From assembly GCA_007745635.1 (NCBI GenBank), contig CP036272.1, forward strand, positions 4,676,140-4,740,139: a stretch of 64,000 bases of DNA. The letters are read 5' to 3'. Made by a program: the position numbers and the translations under genes. Below, piece by piece: positions 54,119 through 63,086 of this stretch; within the stretch, counting starts at the first letter, position 1, and each line of letters begins with the position of its first letter. The DNA is from Stieleria bergensis (GTDB lineage: Bacteria; Planctomycetota; Planctomycetia; Pirellulales; Pirellulaceae). The notes below the pieces were generated by a model. The model did no database searches and was not told where the DNA came from. It worked only from the letters and a program-made list of their open reading frames with translations.

Positions 54119-55697
54119 CTGCCTTGATTCGGGCGCGAAATCGTTGATCTGGATACGGGTGGCGTACCTTGGCGTGAGGGAGGTAGGTCAGCAGCAACCG
54201 TTTCATGCGAGGCCAAGGCCAGCGATGCCGTTGGCTGCGACGACAAAGCGTACGCAACCATAGTCGGCTAACCTCGTCTCGAAATCGACGTAGGCGGCTC
54301 ACATTGCCTGGGACGGCATAGTAGGCCAGCCAGCCGCGGACCACACTACCCAGCCACCGACCTTGTTGGCCGACTGACTGGTGTCGCCGACGACGAAGCT
54401 CCGCCTTGATTGCCGAGAGGGTACGAGCCATCCGGCTCGCGATCGTCTCGCGGCGAATCATGAACCACCCCGTCTTTGGGCTGGTATCACAGCGGTGCGT
54501 GAAACCGAGAAAATCGAACGTGTCCGGTCGACCGTCTCCTCGCTCAGATCGACGCTCGATCGCATAACGACCAAACTCGAGCAAGCGAGTCTTTTCGGGA
54601 TGAAGCTCAAGGCCGAACTTACCGAAACGTTCCCGGAGTGCTTCCAGGCACATTTCAGCATCAGCTTTGCTCTCAAACCCAATCACAAAATCGTCGACGT
54701 ACCGAACCACAACGACGTCCTTGCGGCCGCGCTGTCTTCGCCAGTGGTCGATCCACAAGTCCAACACATAGTGAAGATAGATGTTCGCAAGCAGCGGCGA
54801 GATCACCGCTCCTTGCGGAGTCCCCACCGTCGTCTTGGACCACTCACCGTCTTCGCTGACACCGGCTCGAAGCCATTTTCCGATCAGACGGAGAATCCGT
54901 TTGTCGCTAATGCGATGCTCGATGAACTTCATGAGCCATTGGTGGTCCACGTTGTCAAAGAAGCCTTTCACATCGGCGTCCAGAATCCAGTTCACCTTTT
55001 TGCTGCTCACACCGACACACAACGCATCGAGTGCATCGTGAGCGCCGCGACCAGGACGGCCACCATAACTGAATCCGAGAAAATCCTGTTCGTAGATGCA
55101 CTGCATGACCCACCCGGTTGCCTTTTGGACAATCTTGTCCTCCAGGGCCGTGATGCCGATCGGACGTTGCCGGCCATCGGCTTTGGGAATGTAGATTCTC
55201 TTGGAGGGCTTCGCTCGGTAGGCACCCCGGTGAATACGACCGTGTAGAGCCTCAATCGAGGCTTCTCGGTCTTGCTCGTACTGCTGCCAAGTCACCTCGT
55301 CGATGCCCGCTGCGGCAGATTTCTTCAAATCATCGAAGGCCTCGTGCAGCAGGGGAACGTTGATGTGATGCAACAGGTTCTCGAACTTCAACGCAGGACA
55401 GTCCCGCGCTGTTTCGCGCACACCCAGCAGCCCGCGAGAACGACGCTTGGTCCGACTCGAAGTTCGGGGTCGATCGTGCTGCGAGGTGCTCATCTTGGCT
55501 GAGTCCCTTTCCTCGACAGACTCCGCGGCCGGTTCAGTTCCGGCGTTGTTCGCCTGTGTCGGCAGTACTATGGACTCATCCGACTTCCGATCAGCGTTCA
55601 TGGCAGCCTTTCCCGCTGGACGGTTCGCTGCCCGCACTGGATACTTGCCAGTGGCCGATCGGATCTCCCGGTTCTCGCGATTGAGATTTCCACGCAT
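54108..55697 (-). CDS. ltrA: Group II intron-encoded reverse transcriptase/maturase
   Basis: This encodes 529 residues. The reverse transcriptase palm is complete: AYRAKPSKRIYIPKADGRQRPIGITALEDKIVQKA, FSYGGRPGRGAHDAL, VNWILDADVKGFFDNVDHQWL, GTPQGAVISPLLANIYLHYVLD and VVVRYVDDFVIGFE with the YVDD active site. The maturase (X) domain follows, including FLGFTHRCDTSPKTGWFM and GWLAYYAVPGN. No zinc-binding HNH endonuclease region is seen after it, so the protein likely relies on reverse splicing into single strands or hairpin sites. The first 90 residues are a disordered extension. It is read within the intron and assists its splicing and mobility. Confidence 0.95.
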   Translation of the reverse strand: MRGNLNRENREIRSATGKYPVRAANRPAGKAAMNADRKSDESIVLPTQANNAGTEPAAESVEERDSAKMSTSQHDRPRTSSRTKRRSRGLLGVRETARDCPALKFENLLHHINVPLLHEAFDDLKKSAAAGIDEVTWQQYEQDREASIEALHGRIHRGAYRAKPSKRIYIPKADGRQRPIGITALEDKIVQKATGWVMQCIYEQDFLGFSYGGRPGRGAHDALDALCVGVSSKKVNWILDADVKGFFDNVDHQWLMKFIEHRISDKRILRLIGKWLRAGVSEDGEWSKTTVGTPQGAVISPLLANIYLHYVLDLWIDHWRRQRGRKDVVVVRYVDDFVIGFESKADAEMCLEALRERFGKFGLELHPEKTRLLEFGRYAIERRSERGDGRPDTFDFLGFTHRCDTSPKTGWFMIRRETIASRMARTLSAIKAELRRRRHQSVGQQGRWLGSVVRGWLAYYAVPGNVSRLRRFRDEVSRLWLRTLCRRSQRHRWPWPRMKRLLLTYLPHAKVRHPYPDQRFRARIKAGAV

Positions 55698-55987
55698 GCG
55701 CAGGTTCTCGTGACTCCGCCGTGTCCGATGGGTTCTCGCCTAATGACGAACCCATCGGTGTTGCCTTCCCCATAGAGGGACCGGGTCGGCACACGGAAGT
55801 TCAGATTTCGGAGCTCAATAGCTGGCCTGCGTTTCCCCCCTTGTCGGACGCTCAGCACAGATCGGTTACCCTCTCTGCACCTCCGATGGAGGCCATAGCA
55901 GTTGGCTAGACTTTCTACGTAGGACACTTTCATTCCCTATCTCAATCCGGTTTTATCCCGGCACTCCCCTCACCTCGCTGACGCTCG

Positions 55988-56009
55988 ACTCTCCCGCAAG
56001 CGGGAGAGT
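55988..56009. repeat. Perfect palindromic hairpin upstream of the intron 5' end
   Basis: CTCTCCCGCAAGCGGGAGAG, extended by one A-T pair, is a 10-bp inverted repeat with an AA centre. A shorter version (CTCCCGCAAGCGGGAG) occurs at 63278-63293 near the second intron copy. It may be a dispersed palindromic element or the terminator-like target that some introns use. Confidence 0.85.
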
Positions 56010-56054
56010 GAAGTTTATTGCTGCGCGCAAGCACGGCACCCTACTGTTTTGCCA

Positions 56055-56825
56055 TCAGCTGCCGCTATCGTCACCGATCTTGACCTTGATGGAGCCTAGC
56101 ATCTTGGTCATCTCTTGCTCGCGTTTGCTGACCCATAGAATATTGTCCAGCACAATCGCACGCTTCTCAGTTGTAGGATGCAAAATCAAACGACCAGAGC
56201 CAAGCAAGATGTATTCAAAAACGTCATTGATCTCTTTGTCCACACGCAGGTTCGGCGCGGGATAACGCTTCAAGTCGCTCAACATGCCGTGGTGATGCAA
56301 CAGTTCATTGTTGGACAGTTCCCAGTAGTTGAACTTCGTACTGATGAAAATCGCGATGTACATCACGAGCATCCCTAGAAAGGTGCACATAAAGAAGTTC
56401 GCATTGGCCACCGGACGCAGGCTGGTGATAAACCCAACGAAGGCAGGAATCAGGTCCGGCTGGAACGTCACCGTTAACCAGATCCCCAGTGCCGCTGTCG
56501 TCACTAAAAAGATCAACGTTAGCGAGGTGGCGCGGGGAAAATCAAAGACCAAGACAAACAAGTTCGCCATCGACACGGCCAAAAAAATCTGTGTCATCAC
56601 CACAGGCAAAATGTCTTCTTCGGGATTGGCAGTTTTGAAGCCACCGACCCAAAGCACCAACCAGCAGACACAGGAAACAATCAGCGTTGGGTACATGAAG
56701 ACAAATTTTGGATACGGCACCAATAGAATTCGATGGGGCTTTTTCGATCCGGAAGAGGACTTCCTTTCTCGGCCACCACCGTCATTGCCGCTGTCTTCAT
56801 TGCTGTTGTTTTCTTCGCTGGTCAT
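56055..56825 (-). CDS. Membrane protein with PH-like domain
   Basis: This encodes 256 residues. The N-terminus is acidic and disordered (about 30 residues). Four or so transmembrane helices follow (FVFMYPTLIVSCVCWLVLWVGGF, MTQIFLAVSMANLFVLVFDF, TSLTLIFLVTTAALGIWLTVTF, FFMCTFLGMLVMYIAIFIS). The C-terminal 90 residues (TKFNYWELSNNELLHHHGMLSDLKRYPAPNLRVDKEINDVFEYILLGSGRLILHPTTEKRAIVLDNILWVSKREQEMTKML) resemble bacterial PH domains, which have this T-N-E-L-x-x-x-x-G and I-L-H-P-x-x-x-x-x-x-x-L-x-x-V pattern. It is on the minus strand, divergent from ndk. Function unknown. Confidence 0.75.
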   Translation of the reverse strand: MTSEENNSNEDSGNDGGGRERKSSSGSKKPHRILLVPYPKFVFMYPTLIVSCVCWLVLWVGGFKTANPEEDILPVVMTQIFLAVSMANLFVLVFDFPRATSLTLIFLVTTAALGIWLTVTFQPDLIPAFVGFITSLRPVANANFFMCTFLGMLVMYIAIFISTKFNYWELSNNELLHHHGMLSDLKRYPAPNLRVDKEINDVFEYILLGSGRLILHPTTEKRAIVLDNILWVSKREQEMTKMLGSIKVKIGDDSGS

Positions 56826-57194
56826 CGTTTTACCTTGAGTCCTTTGCTGGAAAGCAGATTGGAGAGCACCATTATAAGCATGTTACAGGAGACGCATGCT
56901 GGGCTGCGACACCCTGATCAGCACAACAAGCATGGAGCTATCGCCACCCAATTTATCAGCCTCAAGGGGTTTGGGGGAATGCGGCGAGGCGGATTGGCTG
57001 GAAGTTCGCAGGGTGCCACATTTGTTAGGCCCAATCACCGCAGCTTTGAGGCGCTGCAGAACTCGCCGGTTTCAGCCTTTGCGCCGTCGCCCAGACTCCC
57101 GATAATCCCCCTCGAAACCTCAATGGCGGACTGGCCCGTCGCTGACTGACCGCCAGCCGCTCGATCCACACTGTTATTCGTCTAGAGAAAACTC
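56826..57194. other. Divergent intergenic region upstream of ndk
   Basis: About 370 bases between the PH-like membrane gene and ndk. Both promoters should lie here. No perfect DnaA box, RNA gene or terminator is visible. Confidence 0.4.
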
Positions 57195-57656
57195 ATGCAA
57201 CGCACTTTAGTTCTGTTAAAACCCGACACGGTTCAACGTCGCTTGATGGGCGAGATCATCTCGCGGTTTGAAAACAAGGGACTGAACATCATCGGCCTGA
57301 AAATGCTGCAAGTCACTCCTGACTTGGCAAAGCAGCATTACGCAGAACACGTCGAAAAGCCGTTTTACCCTTCACTGGAAGCCTTTATCACGGCAGCGCC
57401 CATCGTCGCCCTGGCCATCGAAGGCTTGGACGTCATCAAAGTCGTCCGAGACATGCTTGGTGCCACCAGTGGCCTGGCAGCCGCTGCGGGAACCATCCGC
57501 GGTGACTACAGCAGCAGCCGACAAATGAACCTGGTCCATGCCAGCGACGGCCCCGAAGCCGCCAAACGCGAGCTGGAGCTGTACTTCGACGATTCGGAAA
57601 TCTGCCACTACCAACCCGTGCTGACTCCGTTCATGCACGCTGCTGACGAAGCCTAA
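57195..57656 (+). CDS. ndk: Nucleoside diphosphate kinase
   Basis: This encodes 153 residues, slightly longer than the usual 140-150. It transfers phosphate from ATP to other nucleoside diphosphates through a phosphohistidine. The N-terminus QRTLVLLKPDTVQRRLMGEIISRFENKG matches the family. The nucleotide-binding segment GTIRGDYSSSRQMNLVHASDGPEAA contains the active histidine H115; the usual N-x-x-H-G-S-D reads N-L-V-H-A-S-D here. The GATNP segment before it reads GATSG, a small departure. The gene stands alone and dnaA begins about 920 bases downstream. Confidence 0.96.
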   Translation: MQRTLVLLKPDTVQRRLMGEIISRFENKGLNIIGLKMLQVTPDLAKQHYAEHVEKPFYPSLEAFITAAPIVALAIEGLDVIKVVRDMLGATSGLAAAAGTIRGDYSSSRQMNLVHASDGPEAAKRELELYFDDSEICHYQPVLTPFMHAADEA

Positions 57657-58577
57657 GGTCGTCACACGTTGATCAACGCAGCGCGCAGCGACCCTCGATC
57701 GTGGCCCTCGGCCAGTGTCAACTGGGCCGCCCAAGGCTCTGCTGCCCGCTGCGCGGCGTTGTCAATCTGGCGACTCATCAAACGCGGATGAGTTGCCATT
57801 CTGGGGCCTTTCCCGCCCCGTGGTGCTGCGGACTCGCGGCGCAGCCCCACCGGCCCGTCTCCGAAAGCCCCCACCGGCCTGTTTGCATCAGCCCTGCGTG
57901 GTGGCGCGTCGACATTGCGCCTACTGGTCGCTGCCAGCCGACAAGCAACGCTGGGCTCACCCACGGACCGTGGCTAGCCGCACCTGGCGTCCACCACCTG
58001 CTGCGACGCCGTGATTCCGACGCAAACACCATGGATACAAGGACTTACAGACACCCTTGAAAGATGCCTCCAAGACGATAGCAGTGACCAACACGTTATC
58101 CACAGGTGCATTTTTGAAAAACGCCCCCTGGCGAGCCAACGCCAAGAAGCGTTGACCGATGGCGAACTCTCCCGAATTTGTCGCCTGAACACAGCCTGCC
58201 GGGGAGCAAAATCTAAATCAAACTTTCGCATCGCCCGAACCGGTTTGACTTAAATGCTAGCAAACATAGAATCTGGCCCACCTGATGACGACAAGGCTCT
58301 TTCGCCACACCGTTTGTGCATCGTTTCGCTCACGTCAGAACGACGCCAAAACGAATTGCCAGCGGGGCGTCGGATCACCCCGATCGCCAGCTCCTCCTCA
58401 GGTCACCCCAGCGATTAGCATCCCCGATTTGCTGAAGGAGTCAGTTGGTCACACCACCTGTAATCCTGACGACGCCTTATCTAAGCTAATCGCCCGTATC
58501 AATTGCCCCGATCGCCTTTTCCTGCACCTTGCTGCTGCATCAAGTTTTGGGAAAGACCGGGAACAACAACATGAAAC
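57657..58577. other. Long non-coding region upstream of dnaA
   Basis: About 920 bases without a convincing gene. The first 350 are GC-rich; the part from about 58200 to 58280 is AT-richer. One perfect DnaA box lies at 58096-58104. A candidate for dnaA regulation or for part of a replication origin; one box does not establish an origin. Confidence 0.5.
58096..58104 (+). promoter_or_regulatory. Perfect DnaA box
   Basis: TTATCCACA matches the consensus DnaA binding site exactly and stands about 480 bases upstream of the dnaA start. I found no second perfect box in the same intergenic region. Confidence 0.6.
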
Positions 58578-60461
58578 ATGCAACGATCCATGATGGAGGA
58601 TTGGGCTTCCGGTATGACATCCCAGCACGGCTGCAACAACGAACACGACGAGCAGGATGCCGTCGTTACCTTCAAGGAGGCAATTCGGCAGCGTGTCGGA
58701 GAAGAGCGGTACCAAGTTTGGTTTGGTGGTATTCGCTTTCTCTTGGAAAACGGTGGCGAGCAGAATGACCAGCAGAACACAACCACGGACTCTGGAACAG
58801 ACTCGAATCAGGATGCAGGCAACGAACTTCAGTTGGTTGCCATCGCGCCGGGGCAGTTTGCCGCCGATCGCTTGACCAAAGATTTTGGCCAACCATTGCG
58901 TGCCGCCGCCGCGGCCACCTTGGGCCGTCCGACAAGGGTCGTCGTGCGCGTTCAACCTGCCAGCAAACAGAACGAACTGCCCTTTGACATTGATCAGACA
59001 GCAGACATTGATCAGACAGCGGCTACAGCTCAGACAGGGGCTACAGCTCAGACAGCGGCCACGGAACGCGTACCAGCTCCAGCGCTCTCTGTGCCAGAGA
59101 CCGCCCCAGCGGCACCCCGATCGAACGCCCAAGCAGCTCCAGCCAATACCAGTCCAGCCAAGCGTCAGCCTCGCAGGTCAAGTCGCAAGTCACCCCGTGG
59201 GAACGCCTCCTCAGCCATTCAGTCGCTCGGTGACGTGCTCGAACACGGCTCCGGATCACCTCAGAAACACCAGCGCCAAGCAACCGACACCAAGCCGCAG
59301 CCTCAGTACCAAGCTCAGCACCAGCCGTCCGCTAGCCGCCAAGCCGCCAGCAAATCAACCGGCACTCAACTGGGACAGGGCAATACAACTCCGCCAACAG
59401 CCACAAAGGGTAGCGGCGAGAACAAGCCGGACGATCCCTGGAGCCGTTTCATTGCTGGCAAGTGCAACGAGATGGCGCGGACAGCTTGCACAATGGTCTT
59501 GGAACGACCGACCTTAGCATCGCCACTGGTCCTGTGGGGGCCCGCTGGCTGTGGCAAGTCGCACATGCTGGCCGCGATCGCGAGTCGCTTGCGTCGCCAT
59601 CATCGCATGTCGCGAGTGATTGTGATGTCGGCCGAAGAGTTTACCAATTCGTTCTTGCGCGCTTTACAGACCAACGGCCTGCCGAACTTTCGCAATCGCT
59701 TTCGTGACTGCGACGCCTTGCTGATTGATGATGTGCAGTTCCTGGTTGAAAAGAAAGCCACGATCCGCGAGATGCACCACACGATGCAAGCGATGTCTGA
59801 TGCAGGCAAGCCCATCGTCTTTGCTGGGACGCAGTCGCCCGGCGACATCAATGGTTTGGGTGGAGAACTCTCCGGGCGTTTAGCGTCTGGTCTGGTCTGT
59901 CATTTAGAGCCCTTGGATGTTGCCACACGAGCAACGCTGCTGCAACGATGCTCGAAAGAGAAATGCTTGTATGCGTGGCCCAAACCGATCCTGCAAGAGA
60001 TTGCTGAATCCTTAGGTGGTGATGGACGACTGGTTAGCGGAGTGGTTAACTTGGTTTCCGTCCTGCAACGCATGCACGGTGCAATGCCGACGATGGATCA
60101 GATTCGTCAGCACGGCTCACATTTACTGCAATCGCGTGGTGTGACCATCACACTGGCGGCGATCGAGCGACAAGTCGAACGCAAATTCCATCTCGAACCG
60201 GGAACCTTGCAATCCAGCAAGCAAACCAAGACCGTGACCGAACCTCGCATGTTGGCGATGTACTTGTCACGCGAATTGACCAGCAGTGCCTACAGTGAAA
60301 TTGGCGGTCACTTTGGTGGTCGCAGTCACAGCACGGCGATCCTGGCCCACCAACGGGTCCGCCAATGGCTCCAACAAGGTCAGGCCGTCGGTCGCGGACA
60401 AGCTGCCGTCAGTGCTGCCGAAGCTCTGCGCCAAATCGAATCCCTGTTGAAGTCCGGCTGA
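58578..60461 (+). CDS. dnaA: Chromosomal replication initiator protein DnaA
   Basis: This encodes up to 627 residues (start uncertain; ATGs at 58578, 58590, 58593 and 58614). Domain I is short (VVTFKEAIRQRVGEERYQVWFGGIRF). A very long, Gln/Pro/Ala/Ser-rich domain II follows and includes the 6-residue-like repeats DIDQTA and TAQTAA. The AAA+ domain begins near residue 300: SPLVLWGPAGCGKSHMLAAIA (Walker A), LLIDDVQFLVEKKATIREMHHTM (Walker B) and ELSGRLASGL. Domain IV ends with the signature YSEIGGHFGGRSHSTAILAHQRV, which recognises DnaA boxes. It opens the origin and loads DnaB, whose gene is next. Confidence 0.95.
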   Translation: MQRSMMEDWASGMTSQHGCNNEHDEQDAVVTFKEAIRQRVGEERYQVWFGGIRFLLENGGEQNDQQNTTTDSGTDSNQDAGNELQLVAIAPGQFAADRLTKDFGQPLRAAAAATLGRPTRVVVRVQPASKQNELPFDIDQTADIDQTAATAQTGATAQTAATERVPAPALSVPETAPAAPRSNAQAAPANTSPAKRQPRRSSRKSPRGNASSAIQSLGDVLEHGSGSPQKHQRQATDTKPQPQYQAQHQPSASRQAASKSTGTQLGQGNTTPPTATKGSGENKPDDPWSRFIAGKCNEMARTACTMVLERPTLASPLVLWGPAGCGKSHMLAAIASRLRRHHRMSRVIVMSAEEFTNSFLRALQTNGLPNFRNRFRDCDALLIDDVQFLVEKKATIREMHHTMQAMSDAGKPIVFAGTQSPGDINGLGGELSGRLASGLVCHLEPLDVATRATLLQRCSKEKCLYAWPKPILQEIAESLGGDGRLVSGVVNLVSVLQRMHGAMPTMDQIRQHGSHLLQSRGVTITLAAIERQVERKFHLEPGTLQSSKQTKTVTEPRMLAMYLSRELTSSAYSEIGGHFGGRSHSTAILAHQRVRQWLQQGQAVGRGQAAVSAAEALRQIESLLKSG

Positions 60462-60773
60462 TCAGATAATTTGCCACAATCTTCCGGGCAACTGCTTGAA
60501 TCGTCCTGGCAGCATCGCGAAACTAAACACTGCCGATGGTAGCGCCCGGTGGCCCATGGTCTCGCCTGCCGATGATCGCACCCGTTCGACGGCGTTGCCA
60601 GAAAGCCGCTTGACGGGTTTATTTGAATCAGCTGCCTTGTTTGAATTCCATGGCAAACCCGGCTCGTTTGCGAACGCTGCTTGCCACGCGGATTCCTGCT
60701 TTCGTTCACTTTATCGTTTCATCCAAGCTTTCAAGCTTCAACCAAGCTTTCGAGTTTCAACCAAGGATCGGTT
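60462..60773. other. Spacer between dnaA and dnaB
   Basis: About 310 bases. It contains a word repeated three times, AAGCTTTC(A/G)A or similar, around 60725-60760 (CCAAGCTTTCAAGCTTCAACC, CAAGCTTTCGAGTTTCAACC). It may hold the dnaB promoter. No gene seen. Confidence 0.45.
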
Positions 60774-62225
60774 ATGGCCGCAGACGACTTCAACGGCTTT
60801 GAACGCAAAGGAAAAAAGAAGAAACCCGAAGCGTCGGCAGCAGAGATCCTGCAACGTCAGCCGCCCTTTGACTTAGAAGCCGAAATGGGAGTCTTGGGCA
60901 GCATTCTGATCCTGCCCAGCGTCTGTGATGATTTAGCCTCGCTCAAGAGCGAGGACTTTTACGACGATGCCAACCGGATCTTGTATAAGCATCTGCGCGA
61001 GATGGCAGACTCGGGGGACAAGATTGATGTCACGTTGTTGGTCTCGCGTCTGAAGAAATCCGATGAGTTTGAAAAGATGGGCGGTGCCGCCTATTTGGCA
61101 AAGCTCTCTGCCGCAGTCCCCAACGCCGCCCACGCAGTCTATTACGCCGGGATCGTCAGCGAGAAGGCGGTGTACCGAAATCTGATCAACGCCAGCACAG
61201 ACATTCTTCGCGATGCCTACGAACAAAACAGCGAGGCCCGTGAATTGGTCGCTCAGGCCGAGCAACGCGTTTTCTCGATCATGGATGGGCGCTCATCAAA
61301 CTCGCTGCACAACATGGAAGACGTCCTGCACGCAGCGATGGACCGCATGGAAGCTCGCCTACGTGGTGAAGTCACCGACGGCACCTGCGAAACGGGGCTC
61401 AGCGACTTTGACACCATGACCGGCGGTCTGCACAACGGTGAATTGATTATTTTGGCGGCTCGTCCCTCGATGGGCAAAACAGCTCTGGCAATGAACATCG
61501 CTGAACACGGCGCCATTGAAGGCCGCCAGCCGGTCCTGTTTGTCAGTCTGGAAATGTCAGCAATCGAACTTGCCGACCGGATGCTCTGCTCCTTGGCACG
61601 CGTGAACGGCCACCGCTTGCGTAACGGCACCATCAGCGCGGATGATCAAAAGCGGTTGCTGGAAAAAGCCAACGAAATCAGCAGCGCACCGTTCTTCGTC
61701 GACGACTCCCCCAGCCGAACGGTCAGCGAGATTGCGGCCACCGCGCGACGAATCAAACGCCGCAACGATAACCTGGGCTTGATCGTTGTGGATTACTTGC
61801 AACTGATCGAACCGGACAACTCTCGCGATCCGCGTCAGGAACAAGTGGCCAAGATTGCACGGCGTTTAAAAGGGATGGCGCGGGAATTAGAAGTCCCCAT
61901 GCTGTGTTTGTCACAGCTAAACCGCCAAGCCGAAGAAGGCAAAGATCACCGCCCGAAAATGAGCCACCTGCGTGAATCCGGAGCAATCGAGCAGGATGCT
62001 GATGTTGTTATGTTTGTCCACCGCGAGGAATATTACCATCGCGGCGAAGACCGAGCACAGTACGCCGGTCAAGCGGAAATCATCATCGCCAAACAGCGGA
62101 ACGGTCCGGTTGGCGATGTGCAACTGACTTGGGAATCCGACTACACACGGTTCTCAAGCCGAGCCCCCGAGCATCATGACGAGTTCAGCGATTACGCCGA
62201 ATTCACGTCACCCGGTGGATTCTAG
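60774..62225 (+). CDS. dnaB: Replicative DNA helicase DnaB
   Basis: This encodes 483 residues from the ATG at 60774. The N-terminal domain starts RQPPFDLEAEMGVLGSILILPSVCDDL and continues with the usual helices. The helicase core has ETGLSDFDTMTGGLHNGELIILAARPSMGKTALAMNIAEH (Walker A), LFVSLEMSAIELADRM, LIVVDYLQLIEP (Walker B), LCLSQLNRQAEEGKDHRPKMSHLRESGAIEQDADVVMFVHREEYY and IIAKQRNGPVGDVQLTWE. These are the standard DnaB motifs. It unwinds the fork as a hexamer. It lies 312 bases downstream of dnaA on the same strand and ends before the tandem repeat array. Confidence 0.97.
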   Translation: MAADDFNGFERKGKKKKPEASAAEILQRQPPFDLEAEMGVLGSILILPSVCDDLASLKSEDFYDDANRILYKHLREMADSGDKIDVTLLVSRLKKSDEFEKMGGAAYLAKLSAAVPNAAHAVYYAGIVSEKAVYRNLINASTDILRDAYEQNSEARELVAQAEQRVFSIMDGRSSNSLHNMEDVLHAAMDRMEARLRGEVTDGTCETGLSDFDTMTGGLHNGELIILAARPSMGKTALAMNIAEHGAIEGRQPVLFVSLEMSAIELADRMLCSLARVNGHRLRNGTISADDQKRLLEKANEISSAPFFVDDSPSRTVSEIAATARRIKRRNDNLGLIVVDYLQLIEPDNSRDPRQEQVAKIARRLKGMARELEVPMLCLSQLNRQAEEGKDHRPKMSHLRESGAIEQDADVVMFVHREEYYHRGEDRAQYAGQAEIIIAKQRNGPVGDVQLTWESDYTRFSSRAPEHHDEFSDYAEFTSPGGF

Positions 62226-62233
62226 TCCGCCAG

Positions 62234-62352
62234 GCTGCCACACGGGCCCGGCTACCACAGGGGCCAAGCTACCACAGGGGCCAAGCTACCACAGGGGCCA
62301 AGCTACCACAGGGGCCCGGCTGCCACAGGGGCCAAGCTGCCACAGGGGCCAA
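62234..62352. repeat. Seven tandem 17-bp units downstream of dnaB
   Basis: Unit GCTACCACAGGGGCCAA is repeated seven times head to tail, with small variants (GCTGCCACA, CCCG in place of CCAA). The array starts 8 bases after the dnaB stop and ends 14 bases before the convergent gene's stop. The unit is not a multiple of three and lies in no gene. Confidence 0.95.
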
Positions 62353-62366
62353 GTTCGAATCGTCGC

Positions 62367-63086
62367 TTAACGAGTGAACACTCGCAGCGTGATCGAAAAC
62401 TGATCCGCAGCTTGATGGCCGGTTGAGACGACCGTCTCAGTGCCTCCGTCACCGAATCCATACTCCTCAGTGAACTGGTAATCACCGAGGTCAAGGCGAC
62501 GGTAACCAAAGTCCATCTCAACTCTTGGCGCGACAACCACAATGAAACCAACGCCATATTGCCACGCAAACGCGGTTTCCTCAAAGGTGGATTCGCTGAA
62601 GTCTGAGTAGACATCGAACGAACTGGCTCCCAATCCTCCGCCAGCATACAGCTGAACGTTCTCGGCGATCGATCGATCAAGCCAAAGGTTGCCGTACCAG
62701 GCACAACGATCCTCCAGAACCACGGCAGGCCCCATACGCTCCTGACCGCCAAACAGATTCACGTCTTCGCTGAACAGGAACTGCGATTCGCAACGCAATT
62801 CATACTGCCCCAGTGGTTGCTCCACACCAAACAGAACACTGCCGGTGGCGAAATCGTCGGAGACACGTCGCTCCGAGGCGCTGCCCTCGTCGTCGTTGAA
62901 CACTGACTGCTCATCGCGTTCATCAAACTCGAACTCCTCGACAAAGAACTCGCTGGTGCCGCGAAACGACAACTCACTGGTTCCCAAGGTCCCGCCGAGA
63001 TAGAACCGCGGTTGCTTGGCAGAGACGCTTGAAATGGTTGCTGCTAACAGAACAACCACACTGAAACAACGAAGCAAAGCGTTCAT
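62367..63086 (-). CDS. Outer membrane beta-barrel protein
   Basis: This encodes 239 residues from the ATG at 63086. It has a signal peptide (MNALLRCFSVVVLLAATISSVSAK). The mature protein alternates short amphipathic strands with aromatic ends (RFYLGGTLGTSELSFRGTSEFF, YELRCESQFLFSEDVNLFG, FAWQYGVGFIVVVAPRVEMDFGYRRLDLGDYQFTEEYGFGD), and ends QFSITLRVFTR, where the final aromatic-x-x form fits a barrel. This matches OmpA-like or opacity-type barrels of about eight strands. Its transport or binding role is unknown. Confidence 0.8.
   Translation of the reverse strand: MNALLRCFSVVVLLAATISSVSAKQPRFYLGGTLGTSELSFRGTSEFFVEEFEFDERDEQSVFNDDEGSASERRVSDDFATGSVLFGVEQPLGQYELRCESQFLFSEDVNLFGGQERMGPAVVLEDRCAWYGNLWLDRSIAENVQLYAGGGLGASSFDVYSDFSESTFEETAFAWQYGVGFIVVVAPRVEMDFGYRRLDLGDYQFTEEYGFGDGGTETVVSTGHQAADQFSITLRVFTR

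Larger units (their letters stand above)
54047..55964 (-). mobile_element. Group II intron (complete, with intron-encoded protein)
   Basis: On the minus strand, the likely 5' end is a GTGCCGGGAT segment near 55964, and the predicted 3' end is CCTACCGTGAC near 54047. Between these is a region expected to be domain I, an intron-encoded reverse transcriptase, a domain V-like stretch beginning GAGCCGTATGAG (54087-54118), and a domain VI-like hairpin (CGGCCG-GAAA-CGGCCG) with a CCTACC 3' arm that could carry the branch-point adenosine. The second copy starting at 63401 is about 98-99 percent identical over the shared 600 bases, with nine or so substitutions, so mobility appears recent. The 5' limit is uncertain. 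Confidence 0.8.

Noticed and set aside
54381..55247. Long plus-strand open frame antisense to the intron reverse transcriptase
   Set aside because: It lies opposite a fully recognisable reverse transcriptase with intact motifs; the antisense frame is a shadow of its codon bias.
57657..58577. Replication origin
   Set aside because: Only one exact DnaA box was found and no clear AT-rich unwinding block; too little to call an origin.
58285..58593. Open frame of about 100 codons just upstream of dnaA
   Set aside because: Biased, non-folding composition and overlap with the dnaA start; treated as part of the non-coding region.
62234..62352. Tandem array as a CRISPR array
   Set aside because: Units are only 17 bp with no variable spacers between them, and no cas genes are near.
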